Part shown: positions 10,113 through 17,964 of the stretch, piece by piece
Numbering within the stretch: position 1 is the stretch's first letter
Layout of the letters: each line of letters starts with the position of its first letter
Assembly: GCA_020630395.1 (NCBI GenBank)
Contig: JAHDBM010000004.1
Location: 20,701-84,700 of the forward strand
Reading direction: 5' to 3'
DNA from: Flavobacteriales bacterium
GTDB lineage: Bacteria; Bacteroidota; Bacteroidia; Flavobacteriales_D; CAJJDF01
DNA: 64,000 nt
Translations under genes and position numbers: made by a program
The notes under the pieces: generated by a model
Told to the model about the DNA's origin: nothing
The model's input: only the letters and a program-made list of their open reading frames with translations
The model's database searches: none

Positions 10113-10188
10113 ATAACAAATTCTTTCCCTAACTCACCTGTTCCTAATAACAATATCTTTTTCATGATGCAAAGATAGTAAGGTTAGT
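10113..10188 (-). pseudogene. Orphan copy of purT 5' end (promoter-proximal region, start codon and about 17 codons)
   Basis: Reverse complement reads ATGAAAAAGATATTGTTATTAGGAACAGGTGAGTTAGGGAAAGAATTTGTTAT ([17 protein letters not shown]); near-identical to 8163..8238. Confidence 0.9.
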
Positions 10189-10235
10189 TGTAATATTAAT
10201 ATCTTAATTTTCTTCATTAAATGGAGTTGAAAATT

Positions 10236-10306
10236 GCTAACGTTCCGGCTAAAAAGCGTTGCTGTCCCGCAGGGCAGCTATGATTTTTTAGCCATTGTTA
10301 GGTGCA
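10236..10306 (-). other. attC-like imperfect hairpin at the 3' end of the DoxX-like gene
   Basis: GCTAAC-gttcc-GGCTAAAAA-...GCTGtCCCgcaGGGCAGC...-TTTTTTAGCC-att-GTTAGGTGCA: nested stems with spacers. Confidence 0.5.
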
Positions 10307-10662
10307 GTTTTTATTAATTTATTTTTAGTTGAAACTGCAACTACTACTAGTATTATACCAATAAGTGAAGGAGCCCATTCACCGTCATTTACAGCTATGT
10401 GTGCAAAAAAAGCTAAAATAACATCAAAAAAGAAACCTGCATAAGCCCACTCTTTCAGGAATTTCGACTTTCCCGACCAAATCGCTACCATACCTAAAAT
10501 CTTGGCTATTGCTAATGGATACATAATATATGACGGGTATCCTAAATTAGTAAAAATACTGGGATCACCTACGAAAATGTACATTCCTGCTGAGAATGAC
10601 ATTAACAAGGTTAAAAGTGACTTTGACGTTATATGAATTTTTTTTATTGAAGATCTTTCCAT
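10288..10662 (-). CDS. DoxX-like family membrane protein
   Basis: 124 aa, four TM-like segments, GYPSYIMYPLAIAKILGMVAIW ... LKEWAYAGFFFDVILAFFAH pattern. Confidence 0.75.
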   Translation of the reverse strand: MERSSIKKIHITSKSLLTLLMSFSAGMYIFVGDPSIFTNLGYPSYIMYPLAIAKILGMVAIWSGKSKFLKEWAYAGFFFDVILAFFAHIAVNDGEWAPSLIGIILVVVAVSTKNKLIKTAPNNG

Positions 10663-10750
10663 TAAACAATTGATAAAATTTTCTTCAAATTTATTGCTGC
10701 AAAACCTGAGGACATCTATTAAAGCCGGACTAATAGTTATAAAAATCTGC

Positions 10751-11632
10751 CTACAGGTAAGGTTTTCTAAAATCTTGTGGTGTTTGATTGGTTCTTTGCT
10801 TGAAGAAATTATGAAAATTTGTGTGTTCCGAGAATCCTACTTCGAAAGCGATTTCTTTAATTGATTTGTCTACAGAATTTATCAAAATCCTCTTAATCTG
10901 TATTAAATAGATATCATTGATAAAATCTTTTGCTTGTTTTTTTAATACTGATTGAGTAATAATATTTAAGCGTTTCGTACTTGAACCGAGTAATTTTGAA
11001 TAGAAATTTACTTTGTTCGACTGAAAAACATAAGTTTCTACTGATTCTTGAAATTTCAAAAATTCCTCTAAATGTATTTTTTTGAAGTTCAGGTCTGTTG
11101 ATTGCGATTTAATTCTATGGAGCCTTGTTACCAATATTTGGATTTCACTTCTAATAATATCGCTTGACCAAATTTTGTTATTCTCGAAATATTCAACTTC
11201 GATTCGTTCAATTAATTCTGAGATAATGGAAAATTGCAATTTATTCAATTGTGTTTTTGAACTGTATATTAAACTGTTAAACACCTTGTAAGATTTTAAT
11301 AATTGAAGTTTGCTTACTTGATTAACGAGAAATTCATCAGTGAATAACAAAAGCTTTCCCTTGATAGTTTTTGAAACAATAAAATGATGGATTTGACCTT
11401 TTCGAATTGTAATTACAGTTCCTTTACTAAGTTTTAATTCTTTGAAGTCGATACAGTGTTTACCAGTTCCATCTTGAGCAAAAATTATTGCAAAAAATTC
11501 AATGAGATGATTCTTAAAAATGAGTTCCTTTGATTGCTTACTATTAATAAAATATTCTAGATCAACAATATCAAATTTTGAATCCTTGTTATTCAAGTTT
11601 TTGTAATTGAATTGTCTGACTTTCATAAGCAA
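10751..11632 (-). CDS. AraC family transcriptional regulator
   Basis: C-terminal double HTH: SVDKSIKEIAFEVGFSEHTNFHNFFKQRTNQTPQDFRK. Confidence 0.9.
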   Translation of the reverse strand: MLMKVRQFNYKNLNNKDSKFDIVDLEYFINSKQSKELIFKNHLIEFFAIIFAQDGTGKHCIDFKELKLSKGTVITIRKGQIHHFIVSKTIKGKLLLFTDEFLVNQVSKLQLLKSYKVFNSLIYSSKTQLNKLQFSIISELIERIEVEYFENNKIWSSDIIRSEIQILVTRLHRIKSQSTDLNFKKIHLEEFLKFQESVETYVFQSNKVNFYSKLLGSSTKRLNIITQSVLKKQAKDFINDIYLIQIKRILINSVDKSIKEIAFEVGFSEHTNFHNFFKQRTNQTPQDFRKPYL

Positions 11633-11647
11633 AGCTTGATTTTATAT

Positions 11648-11657
11648 TGCACCTAAC
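11648..11657 (-). other. TGCACCTAAC motif (GTTAGGTGCA on minus strand), 5' boundary of cassette-like unit
   Basis: Exact inverted copy of 10297..10306; matches GTTRRRY-type consensus on minus strand. Confidence 0.5.
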
Positions 11658-11660
11658 TTG

Positions 11661-11716
11661 TGTATAAACACCATTGTTTATACAAATGTTTACAAACGAC
11701 TATAATCGTTTGTAAA
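11661..11716. repeat. Two consecutive hairpins: TGTATAAAC/GTTTATACA and TTTACAAACGA/TCGTTTGTAAA
   Basis: Perfect 9-bp and 11-bp stems read in sequence. Confidence 0.75.
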
Positions 11717-11797
11717 TGTAAGTTAATTAAAATATATGATATGACTCCTGCTAATGTTACTTGAGAGTAATAGTATTAACTTAAGTAAGATGCTTTT

Positions 11798-12454
11798 CTA
11801 AAAATTAAACCCAACAATCATATTTAGCTGATCTCTTTGGTTACCATTTAAAAACTGATTCATATAACCTAACTCAAAGCGGAGTGAATTGTTTACCCTG
11901 TAACCAAGCCCTCCGTAAAGCCTATTTCGATCGAAGATGGAGTTAGCATTGTTAATGAAAATTTCATTGTAAGCAGAGAAATAGAACGTCTTGTCGGTTA
12001 ATTCTTTGTTATTTAACGCAATATTTAACGCAAGAAAATAACGAAAACGAGCTTTAAAATTGGTCTCAATAAATCTTTGTTCAAAGCGATACCTGTGTTG
12101 TATGTATACTCTCCCAACATGTTGTTTCGTTATAAACTGCTGATAAATTCTATGTTCGTTTACTATGTTTTTCTTATCAGTAGTATCTAGATAATTTTCG
12201 CTTCTAATGAAACCATAACCTAATAAAACATTGTTATTTTTTGGTGTTAAGTTATAGCCAATACCTCCTCTTAATAGTAGTTGCTCTAAATCACCAATTG
12301 CATTGTAGTTACGGTATTGAACTTCGTGATGCAAATTGAATTTGTCATTTAACTTTTTGTTTCCAAAATAAATCATCCAATTTCCTAACTCACTTTGTTG
12401 AGAGAAACTAATGGAAGTGATAAGAATAATAATTACTGCTAATAATGTTTTCAT
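11798..12454 (-). CDS. DUF2490-like outer membrane protein
   Basis: Signal peptide, SELGNWMIYFGNKKLNDKFNLHHEVQYRNYN, beta-barrel C-terminus FNF. Confidence 0.75.
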   Translation of the reverse strand: MKTLLAVIIILITSISFSQQSELGNWMIYFGNKKLNDKFNLHHEVQYRNYNAIGDLEQLLLRGGIGYNLTPKNNNVLLGYGFIRSENYLDTTDKKNIVNEHRIYQQFITKQHVGRVYIQHRYRFEQRFIETNFKARFRYFLALNIALNNKELTDKTFYFSAYNEIFINNANSIFDRNRLYGGLGYRVNNSLRFELGYMNQFLNGNQRDQLNMIVGFNF

Positions 12455-12463
12455 ATAAGTGAA

Positions 12464-12497
12464 TAAAAAAAGCCGCTAACATATTAAATGTAGCGGC
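12464..12497 (-). terminator. Rho-independent-like terminator
   Basis: GCCGCTA...TAGCGGC with T-run on minus strand. Confidence 0.7.
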
Positions 12498-12520
12498 CAT
12501 AAAATTAATTTAAAAAAGGA

Positions 12521-13105
12521 CTATCTACCTAAAAAACCTTGGATAAATCCACCAATTCCTCCTTTGCGGTTATTGATAAACATACTTGCGATATCGCCTA
12601 TGTCTAATCCATTATCTGCTGGATCTTCTGATGATTGTGCATTACTGTTAAATAGGTTAGAAAGTAAGTTTCCAATTCCACCACCATCTAAACCTTCTTG
12701 CTTTTTTTGTTTTCCTAAATAAGACATCACTAAAGGAGCAGCAATTTCTAAAATTTTAGACATAGAGTTTGAGCTAACTCCAGTTTTAGAACTTAATATA
12801 TTTTCTACACCTGTTCTTCTAGATCCTAATGCATGTTTTAAAATACCTTTTCCGTTTCCTTGCTTAGGATTGTCTAAAAATCCCGCAAGGTTATCTAATA
12901 AGCTTCCATCATGATCTCTTTCTAAAGCATTATCTAGTTGTTTTTGACCTATTTTGCTATCTGCATTTCCTTTAAGAGCAGAAATTATAGTAGGTAAAGC
13001 CCCTTGTAAAGCAGTGTTAACTTTATCTTTTTCAATACCAGCTTGCTCTCCAATTTTACTAATTTCGCTATCTCCTAATAGAGATAATATGTTATTGATG
13101 TTCAT
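12521..13105 (-). CDS. DUF937 domain-containing protein
   Basis: NILSLLGDSEISKIGEQAGIEKDKVNTALQGALPTIISALKGNA. Confidence 0.8.
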   Translation of the reverse strand: MNINNILSLLGDSEISKIGEQAGIEKDKVNTALQGALPTIISALKGNADSKIGQKQLDNALERDHDGSLLDNLAGFLDNPKQGNGKGILKHALGSRRTGVENILSSKTGVSSNSMSKILEIAAPLVMSYLGKQKKQEGLDGGGIGNLLSNLFNSNAQSSEDPADNGLDIGDIASMFINNRKGGIGGFIQGFLGR

Positions 13106-13207
13106 TTTAATTTATTTTAATAATGCAAAGTAAAAAATCTTTATCCTTAATTGATATAAAAGGGGACATTATTTTTTAATTTTAAGAAAGATTTAACCTA
13201 AAGAACT

Positions 13208-14386
13208 ATGAGAACTGATTTATATCAAGGACATGATTATTATTTAATGGATGATTTGCTTTCGGATGAGCATAAGCTAATTCGTGATTCGGCAAGAGCT
13301 TGGATTAAAAAAGAAGTAAGCCCAATTATTGAAGATTATTATGAACGAGCTGAATTTCCTAAACAAATAGTACCAGGATTAGCATCAATTGGTGGGTTTG
13401 GGCCATATATACCAGAAGAGTATGGAGGTGCTGGGTTAGATCAAATATCGTATGGGTTAATTATGCAAGAATTAGAGAGATGTGATTCTGGTTTGCGATC
13501 TACTTCATCTGTTCAAAGTTCATTAGTGATGTTTCCAATATGGAAATATGGAAGTGAAGAGCAAAAGCAAAAGTTTTTACCAAAATTAGCTACCGGAGAA
13601 TTTATTGGAAGTTTTGGGTTAACGGAGCCAGATCATGGATCAGATCCTGGATCAATGATTACCAATTTTAAAGATGCTGGTGACCATTATATATTAAATG
13701 GAGCTAAAATGTGGATTTCTAATTCACCAATGTGTGATGTTGCTGTGGTTTGGGCAAAAAATGAAGATGGAAGAATTCATGGATTATTAGTAGAAAGAGG
13801 GATGGAAGGTTTTACTACTCCAGAAACTCATGGTAAATTATCATTAAGAGCATCAGCTACTGGAGAATTAGTATTTGATAATGTTAAAGTGCCTAAAGAA
13901 AATTTATTACCTGGAAGATCAGGTTTAGGAGCGCCACTTAGTTGTTTAGATTCTGCAAGATATGGTATTGCATGGGGAGCTATAGGTGCGGCTTTAGATT
14001 GTTATGATTCTGCTCTTAGGTATTCAAAAGAACGTATTCAGTTTGGTAAGCCTATTGCAGCATTTCAGTTACAACAAAAGAAATTAGCTGAAATGATTAC
14101 TGAAATTACAAAGGCTCAGTTATTAACCTTTAGATTAGGTCAATTAAAGAATGAGGGGAGAGCAACAACCGCTCAAATATCTATGGCAAAACGTAATAAT
14201 GTAGATATGGCATTGAAAGTTGCAAGAGAAGCTAGACAAATTCATGGAGGTATGGGAATTAGTAATGAATATCCTATTATGCGTCACATGGCAAATTTAG
14301 AATCAGTAGTTACATATGAGGGAACTCATGATATTCACTTACTGATTACTGGTATGGATATTACCGGGATACCAGCTTTTAAATAG
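13208..14386 (+). CDS. Acyl-CoA dehydrogenase, glutaryl-CoA dehydrogenase-like
   Basis: IGSFGLTEPDHGSDPGSM, LNGAKMWISNSP, QIHGGMGISNEYPIMRHMANLESVVTYEGTHDIH. Confidence 0.9.
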   Translation: MRTDLYQGHDYYLMDDLLSDEHKLIRDSARAWIKKEVSPIIEDYYERAEFPKQIVPGLASIGGFGPYIPEEYGGAGLDQISYGLIMQELERCDSGLRSTSSVQSSLVMFPIWKYGSEEQKQKFLPKLATGEFIGSFGLTEPDHGSDPGSMITNFKDAGDHYILNGAKMWISNSPMCDVAVVWAKNEDGRIHGLLVERGMEGFTTPETHGKLSLRASATGELVFDNVKVPKENLLPGRSGLGAPLSCLDSARYGIAWGAIGAALDCYDSALRYSKERIQFGKPIAAFQLQQKKLAEMITEITKAQLLTFRLGQLKNEGRATTAQISMAKRNNVDMALKVAREARQIHGGMGISNEYPIMRHMANLESVVTYEGTHDIHLLITGMDITGIPAFK

Positions 14387-14410
14387 TTATAAGTTAACAT
14401 TAGTTTTTTT

Positions 14411-14436
14411 AAGCCACTTAATTAAGTGGCTTTTTT
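14411..14436 (+). terminator. Rho-independent terminator
   Basis: AAGCCACTTAATTAAGTGGCTT followed by T-run. Confidence 0.8.
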
Positions 14437-14545
14437 ATATTGAGAGTAATATACTTTGAGATTAGTCTTGTATTGGGTTTTTAACGTATAACAAACGAAA
14501 AACGACATCCAATTTAATATCTTATGAGCTTGTTTAGGCGATTAC

Positions 14546-15352
14546 TTATTCTTTGTACTCTATGGTGTTTCTTTTTTTCCAGTTACGTTCATTTCTAATT
14601 CCTCTTTCTGTTTCGCCTACAGCTTTTGCAGTGCCTTTACTTACTCCGCTAAATAAACCAGCTGCATAAATGCCAATACTAAAGGTAGAAATGGTTAACT
14701 TTTGATTTTCTACAGGATTAGATATTTCATTATATGTTTGATTAGAATATCTAAGATATGCTCCCAGAAATGAATATCCCGCGTATACAGTGGTTTCAAA
14801 AATATTAGCTCCTCCTCCTTTAGAAAATAAATCTTTCATGTAGCTTTGTTTTATCATCACTGGGCCAACAGAAGCAAATCCATGAATGCCTAAACCAAAT
14901 TGGTGACCTCTTGCTTCAAAATTTTTCATGTTGTTTGCAGCATTTAAGCTATAAAGAGAATATTGCCATTGACCACCTGCGTATAGTGCACCATATCGTG
15001 TTATAGGTAATCCAAATCCAATTTGTAGTGGAAAAAACTTAACTCTGTCAAAACGGCCAAGGTCATCTCTATCATACCAAGTTTCATCTTTCCTATTAAG
15101 ACCTAATGCGTAAACTAATACTAAATCACTTAAAAAAGTTCCGTCTATATTAAAATATACGTTTTTTGTAATTATATCAGCTGCAAAATCACTTGATCTC
15201 CCTTTAAATTGAATAAGAGAATTATCAAAATCTTTAAATTTCACATTGTTAAACTTTACACCTAATCGACTTAAATCGGACCCATACCAATTTTTGATTT
15301 GTGTATGACAAGTAAAAGAAAGTAACAGTAAAGTAAGTGTAATAAATTTCAT
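14546..15352 (-). CDS. Secreted/outer membrane hypothetical protein
   Basis: Signal peptide and beta-strand-rich ORF. Confidence 0.6.
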   Translation of the reverse strand: MKFITLTLLLLSFTCHTQIKNWYGSDLSRLGVKFNNVKFKDFDNSLIQFKGRSSDFAADIITKNVYFNIDGTFLSDLVLVYALGLNRKDETWYDRDDLGRFDRVKFFPLQIGFGLPITRYGALYAGGQWQYSLYSLNAANNMKNFEARGHQFGLGIHGFASVGPVMIKQSYMKDLFSKGGGANIFETTVYAGYSFLGAYLRYSNQTYNEISNPVENQKLTISTFSIGIYAAGLFSGVSKGTAKAVGETERGIRNERNWKKRNTIEYKE

Positions 15353-15420
15353 TATAGTTGTTTTTTTATTTTTAGGAACCTTTGTTTTTCAGTAAAGTCC
15401 AGATAATATGTTAATGTTTT

Positions 15421-15460
15421 TTATCTAAGTTGAGTTTTTGATAAAACTCAACTTAGATAA
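15421..15460. repeat. Perfect 18-bp inverted repeat with 4-nt loop
   Basis: TTATCTAAGTTGAGTTTT-tgat-AAAACTCAACTTAGATAA. Confidence 0.95.
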
Positions 15461-15498
15461 CGATCATAGTTTTAGTAGGATTTTATTTAAAGTTGTTG

Positions 15499-16914
15499 TT
15501 ATAATGTATGTCTTAATCTTAAACTATGAAAAATTCTACCTAAAGGAATATTTGCTCCAACAGTAAATTGAAAATGATTTGCAATTGCGGCATCTTTATA
15601 TGTGTACCAAGTTCCGTTTAGAAATGCAGCACCAATCTCTAGACTTGCACCATATCCTCTAAAATTTGTTTTTTGAGGTAAAAAATCTGGATTATTAGAT
15701 GCATCTGCAGTAATGTTATTTTTAGATTGAAAATCGGCCAGCATTGCACTTCCGTTTTTATAGGTGTAATTGGGTTGGTTTAAAAATTCTGTTACACCCA
15801 TTGTGTAATACCCATTTAAACGAACAAATGGAACCTTCATTCTAGAAATTAATTTAGATTCGTAGCTTTTGTTAAAGCCAACATCAATTGCAAATACTTT
15901 CCCAAAATCTATTCCTATTCTTGCTCCGTAGTGGTTTACATTTACTTGAGATGTAAAGTCGTAGTTTCTTAACCTTGGATATGTTTTAACAATTTTAGTA
16001 AAACTTGTTTCATCCTTAAGCCCCATTTCTCCTTGTTCATAAAATCCATCTAGCATTAAATACCAAAAACGCATACCAAAATTAAGGCCTTTCATAGCTG
16101 TAAGTGCTTGGTTTTTTCTAAGGGCTTTAAATGAATAAGTGGGACCTACTCCCCAAAAAGGTCTAACAAGAGAGATTATTCGTTCACCAGGCGAAAATTC
16201 AGTAATAGATGTCGTTACTATTTCACGATATAGACCTGATCGGCTGTCGTATTTTAATCCATTATCTTTTCGGTATGTTTTTTTAGATACATTGTATCCT
16301 CTTAAAGAAAATTCTTTTGGAAACAATAAGTCAAAAGCATTTTCAATACCAATTGTTATAGTAGTTCCGCTAATAAATCCTTTTCCAAGGTTATGTTGTC
16401 CATTGCCACCAAAAAATGTTGTATTTACATATAACCCTGCATTGTAACTCGCACTAAGATATACATGAGAAAAACGCAATTGTAACCCAGGAGAAAATAC
16501 AATTCCTGCAGATGCTACGTTATCATTAACGACTTTATTATTAGCCTGCATATATGATCCAGAAACTTGTAGATATGGTTTTACTCCAAAAGAAGTAAAA
16601 GAGTTGCTGCCTAGCGTCCAGTGAGTAGGTCCTAATCTATACCCAATATTAAATACATTACCTTTCGGATTTCCTACTGTACTATCTGCTCCAATTTTTC
16701 TTACTTGCCCTTCATGATAAGAGAAATTTAAACCACTTAGGTTAATTTCAAAACCTTCCCAACCATCAAAATTTTCGAAACCTTTTGGTTGGAAATTAAT
16801 ATTATTGATTGAATAACCAATATATCCATTGCTTACGAAAGGAGAGTCTTCTTGTGCTGTATATGGAGTTATTAAAAGAAAATAAATAATAAGGGTAACT
16901 AATAGTTTTTTCAT
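15499..16914 (-). CDS. Outer membrane hypothetical protein
   Basis: 471 aa, signal peptide, aromatic-rich beta-strand pattern. Confidence 0.6.
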   Translation of the reverse strand: MKKLLVTLIIYFLLITPYTAQEDSPFVSNGYIGYSINNINFQPKGFENFDGWEGFEINLSGLNFSYHEGQVRKIGADSTVGNPKGNVFNIGYRLGPTHWTLGSNSFTSFGVKPYLQVSGSYMQANNKVVNDNVASAGIVFSPGLQLRFSHVYLSASYNAGLYVNTTFFGGNGQHNLGKGFISGTTITIGIENAFDLLFPKEFSLRGYNVSKKTYRKDNGLKYDSRSGLYREIVTTSITEFSPGERIISLVRPFWGVGPTYSFKALRKNQALTAMKGLNFGMRFWYLMLDGFYEQGEMGLKDETSFTKIVKTYPRLRNYDFTSQVNVNHYGARIGIDFGKVFAIDVGFNKSYESKLISRMKVPFVRLNGYYTMGVTEFLNQPNYTYKNGSAMLADFQSKNNITADASNNPDFLPQKTNFRGYGASLEIGAAFLNGTWYTYKDAAIANHFQFTVGANIPLGRIFHSLRLRHTL

Positions 16915-17026
16915 ATTTAGAGTATTGTAATATGAAATTACTATTAGCGGATTAGGTTAAAAATACGCATTATGTCGTATTTTTATTAGTATGTCTTTTC
17001 TATAATTTAGATTAAAAATAATTGTT

Positions 17027-17416
17027 ATGTGTTTTTCTAAATTAATTACTTGTTTTGCTGCTGTTATTATGTTGTTTGGATGTTCAAAAGGAGATAATTA
17101 TTGTGAGCCTCCCGAGCAGATAGAAGGATTTTTATCAATTCAGTATTATAATACGTCTAGCCGAAAGGTAAGAGTAGAATTAAAGTATAATCAGCTGTTT
17201 AACAATGATCAAAAAAATACACTTTTTAGTTTTAGCACACCAGATGTTTTTGAAAACCCTAGAGGAGATTATCAAGAAATTATCTTAGGGACTAAATATT
17301 ACGAATACCAATTAAAAGATCCTACTTCTCCGCCAGATTCTGTGAAAATTACAGCTTATGCATTTAACGATTGTGGTGAAAGTAATTGTGTGTCAACTTG
17401 GTTAAGGTATCTATAA
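17027..17416 (+). CDS. Hypothetical lipoprotein
   Basis: Lipobox-like MLFGCSKGD. Confidence 0.65.
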   Translation: MCFSKLITCFAAVIMLFGCSKGDNYCEPPEQIEGFLSIQYYNTSSRKVRVELKYNQLFNNDQKNTLFSFSTPDVFENPRGDYQEIILGTKYYEYQLKDPTSPPDSVKITAYAFNDCGESNCVSTWLRYL

Positions 17417-17935
17417 GTTTATTAAGTGTATAATACTCATAAATTGTTTCATGGAGGTAACTCCATCAGTTGTATACTTTATATTAAATACACTTTCTGA
17501 ATCACCTGTGTAAATTTTGTTATCAGCTAAGGTGAAAAGACAATTAAACGTGCTTTCGGAGTCTCCTTTGTAGATTTTATCACTGGTAAAAGTATATAAG
17601 CAGTTAAAGGTACTTTCAGAATCACCTTGATATATTTTATCGTCTGTTATAGTATAAGCACAATCAAAGGTGCTTTCGGAATCTCCATTGTATATTTTAT
17701 CATCTGCTATGGTGTATATACAATCAAAAGTGCTTTCGGAATTACCTTTATATATCTTTGAATTAGCCAAAGTATACAAACAATTAAAATTGCTTTCAGA
17801 ATCTCCTTTATATATTTTGTCGTCTGTTATAGTATATATGCAATCGAATGTACTCTCTGAGTTTCCTTTGTAAATTTTTACTTGTGTAAATACAAAGGAA
17901 GGTATAAAAATGAGTAGTAATACTATATTTTTCAT
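17411..17935 (-). CDS. Secreted protein of seven 20-aa KIYxG(D/N)SESxF(D/N)CxYT repeats
   Basis: Signal peptide then seven tandem repeats with conserved Cys in repeats 1-6. Confidence 0.75.
   Translation of the reverse strand: MKNIVLLLIFIPSFVFTQVKIYKGNSESTFDCIYTITDDKIYKGDSESNFNCLYTLANSKIYKGNSESTFDCIYTIADDKIYNGDSESTFDCAYTITDDKIYQGDSESTFNCLYTFTSDKIYKGDSESTFNCLFTLADNKIYTGDSESVFNIKYTTDGVTSMKQFMSIIHLINL
17459..17878 (-). repeat. Seven tandem 60-bp coding repeats
   Basis: Strict 60-bp periodicity visible in the raw sequence. Confidence 0.9.
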
Positions 17936-17964
17936 GGATAGTTTTAATAAATTACTCCAAACGA

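Noticed and set aside
17459-17878. 60-bp periodic repeats considered as a CRISPR array
   Set aside because: The periodicity is continuous in one reading frame, encodes a 20-aa protein repeat after a signal peptide, and lacks unique spacers.
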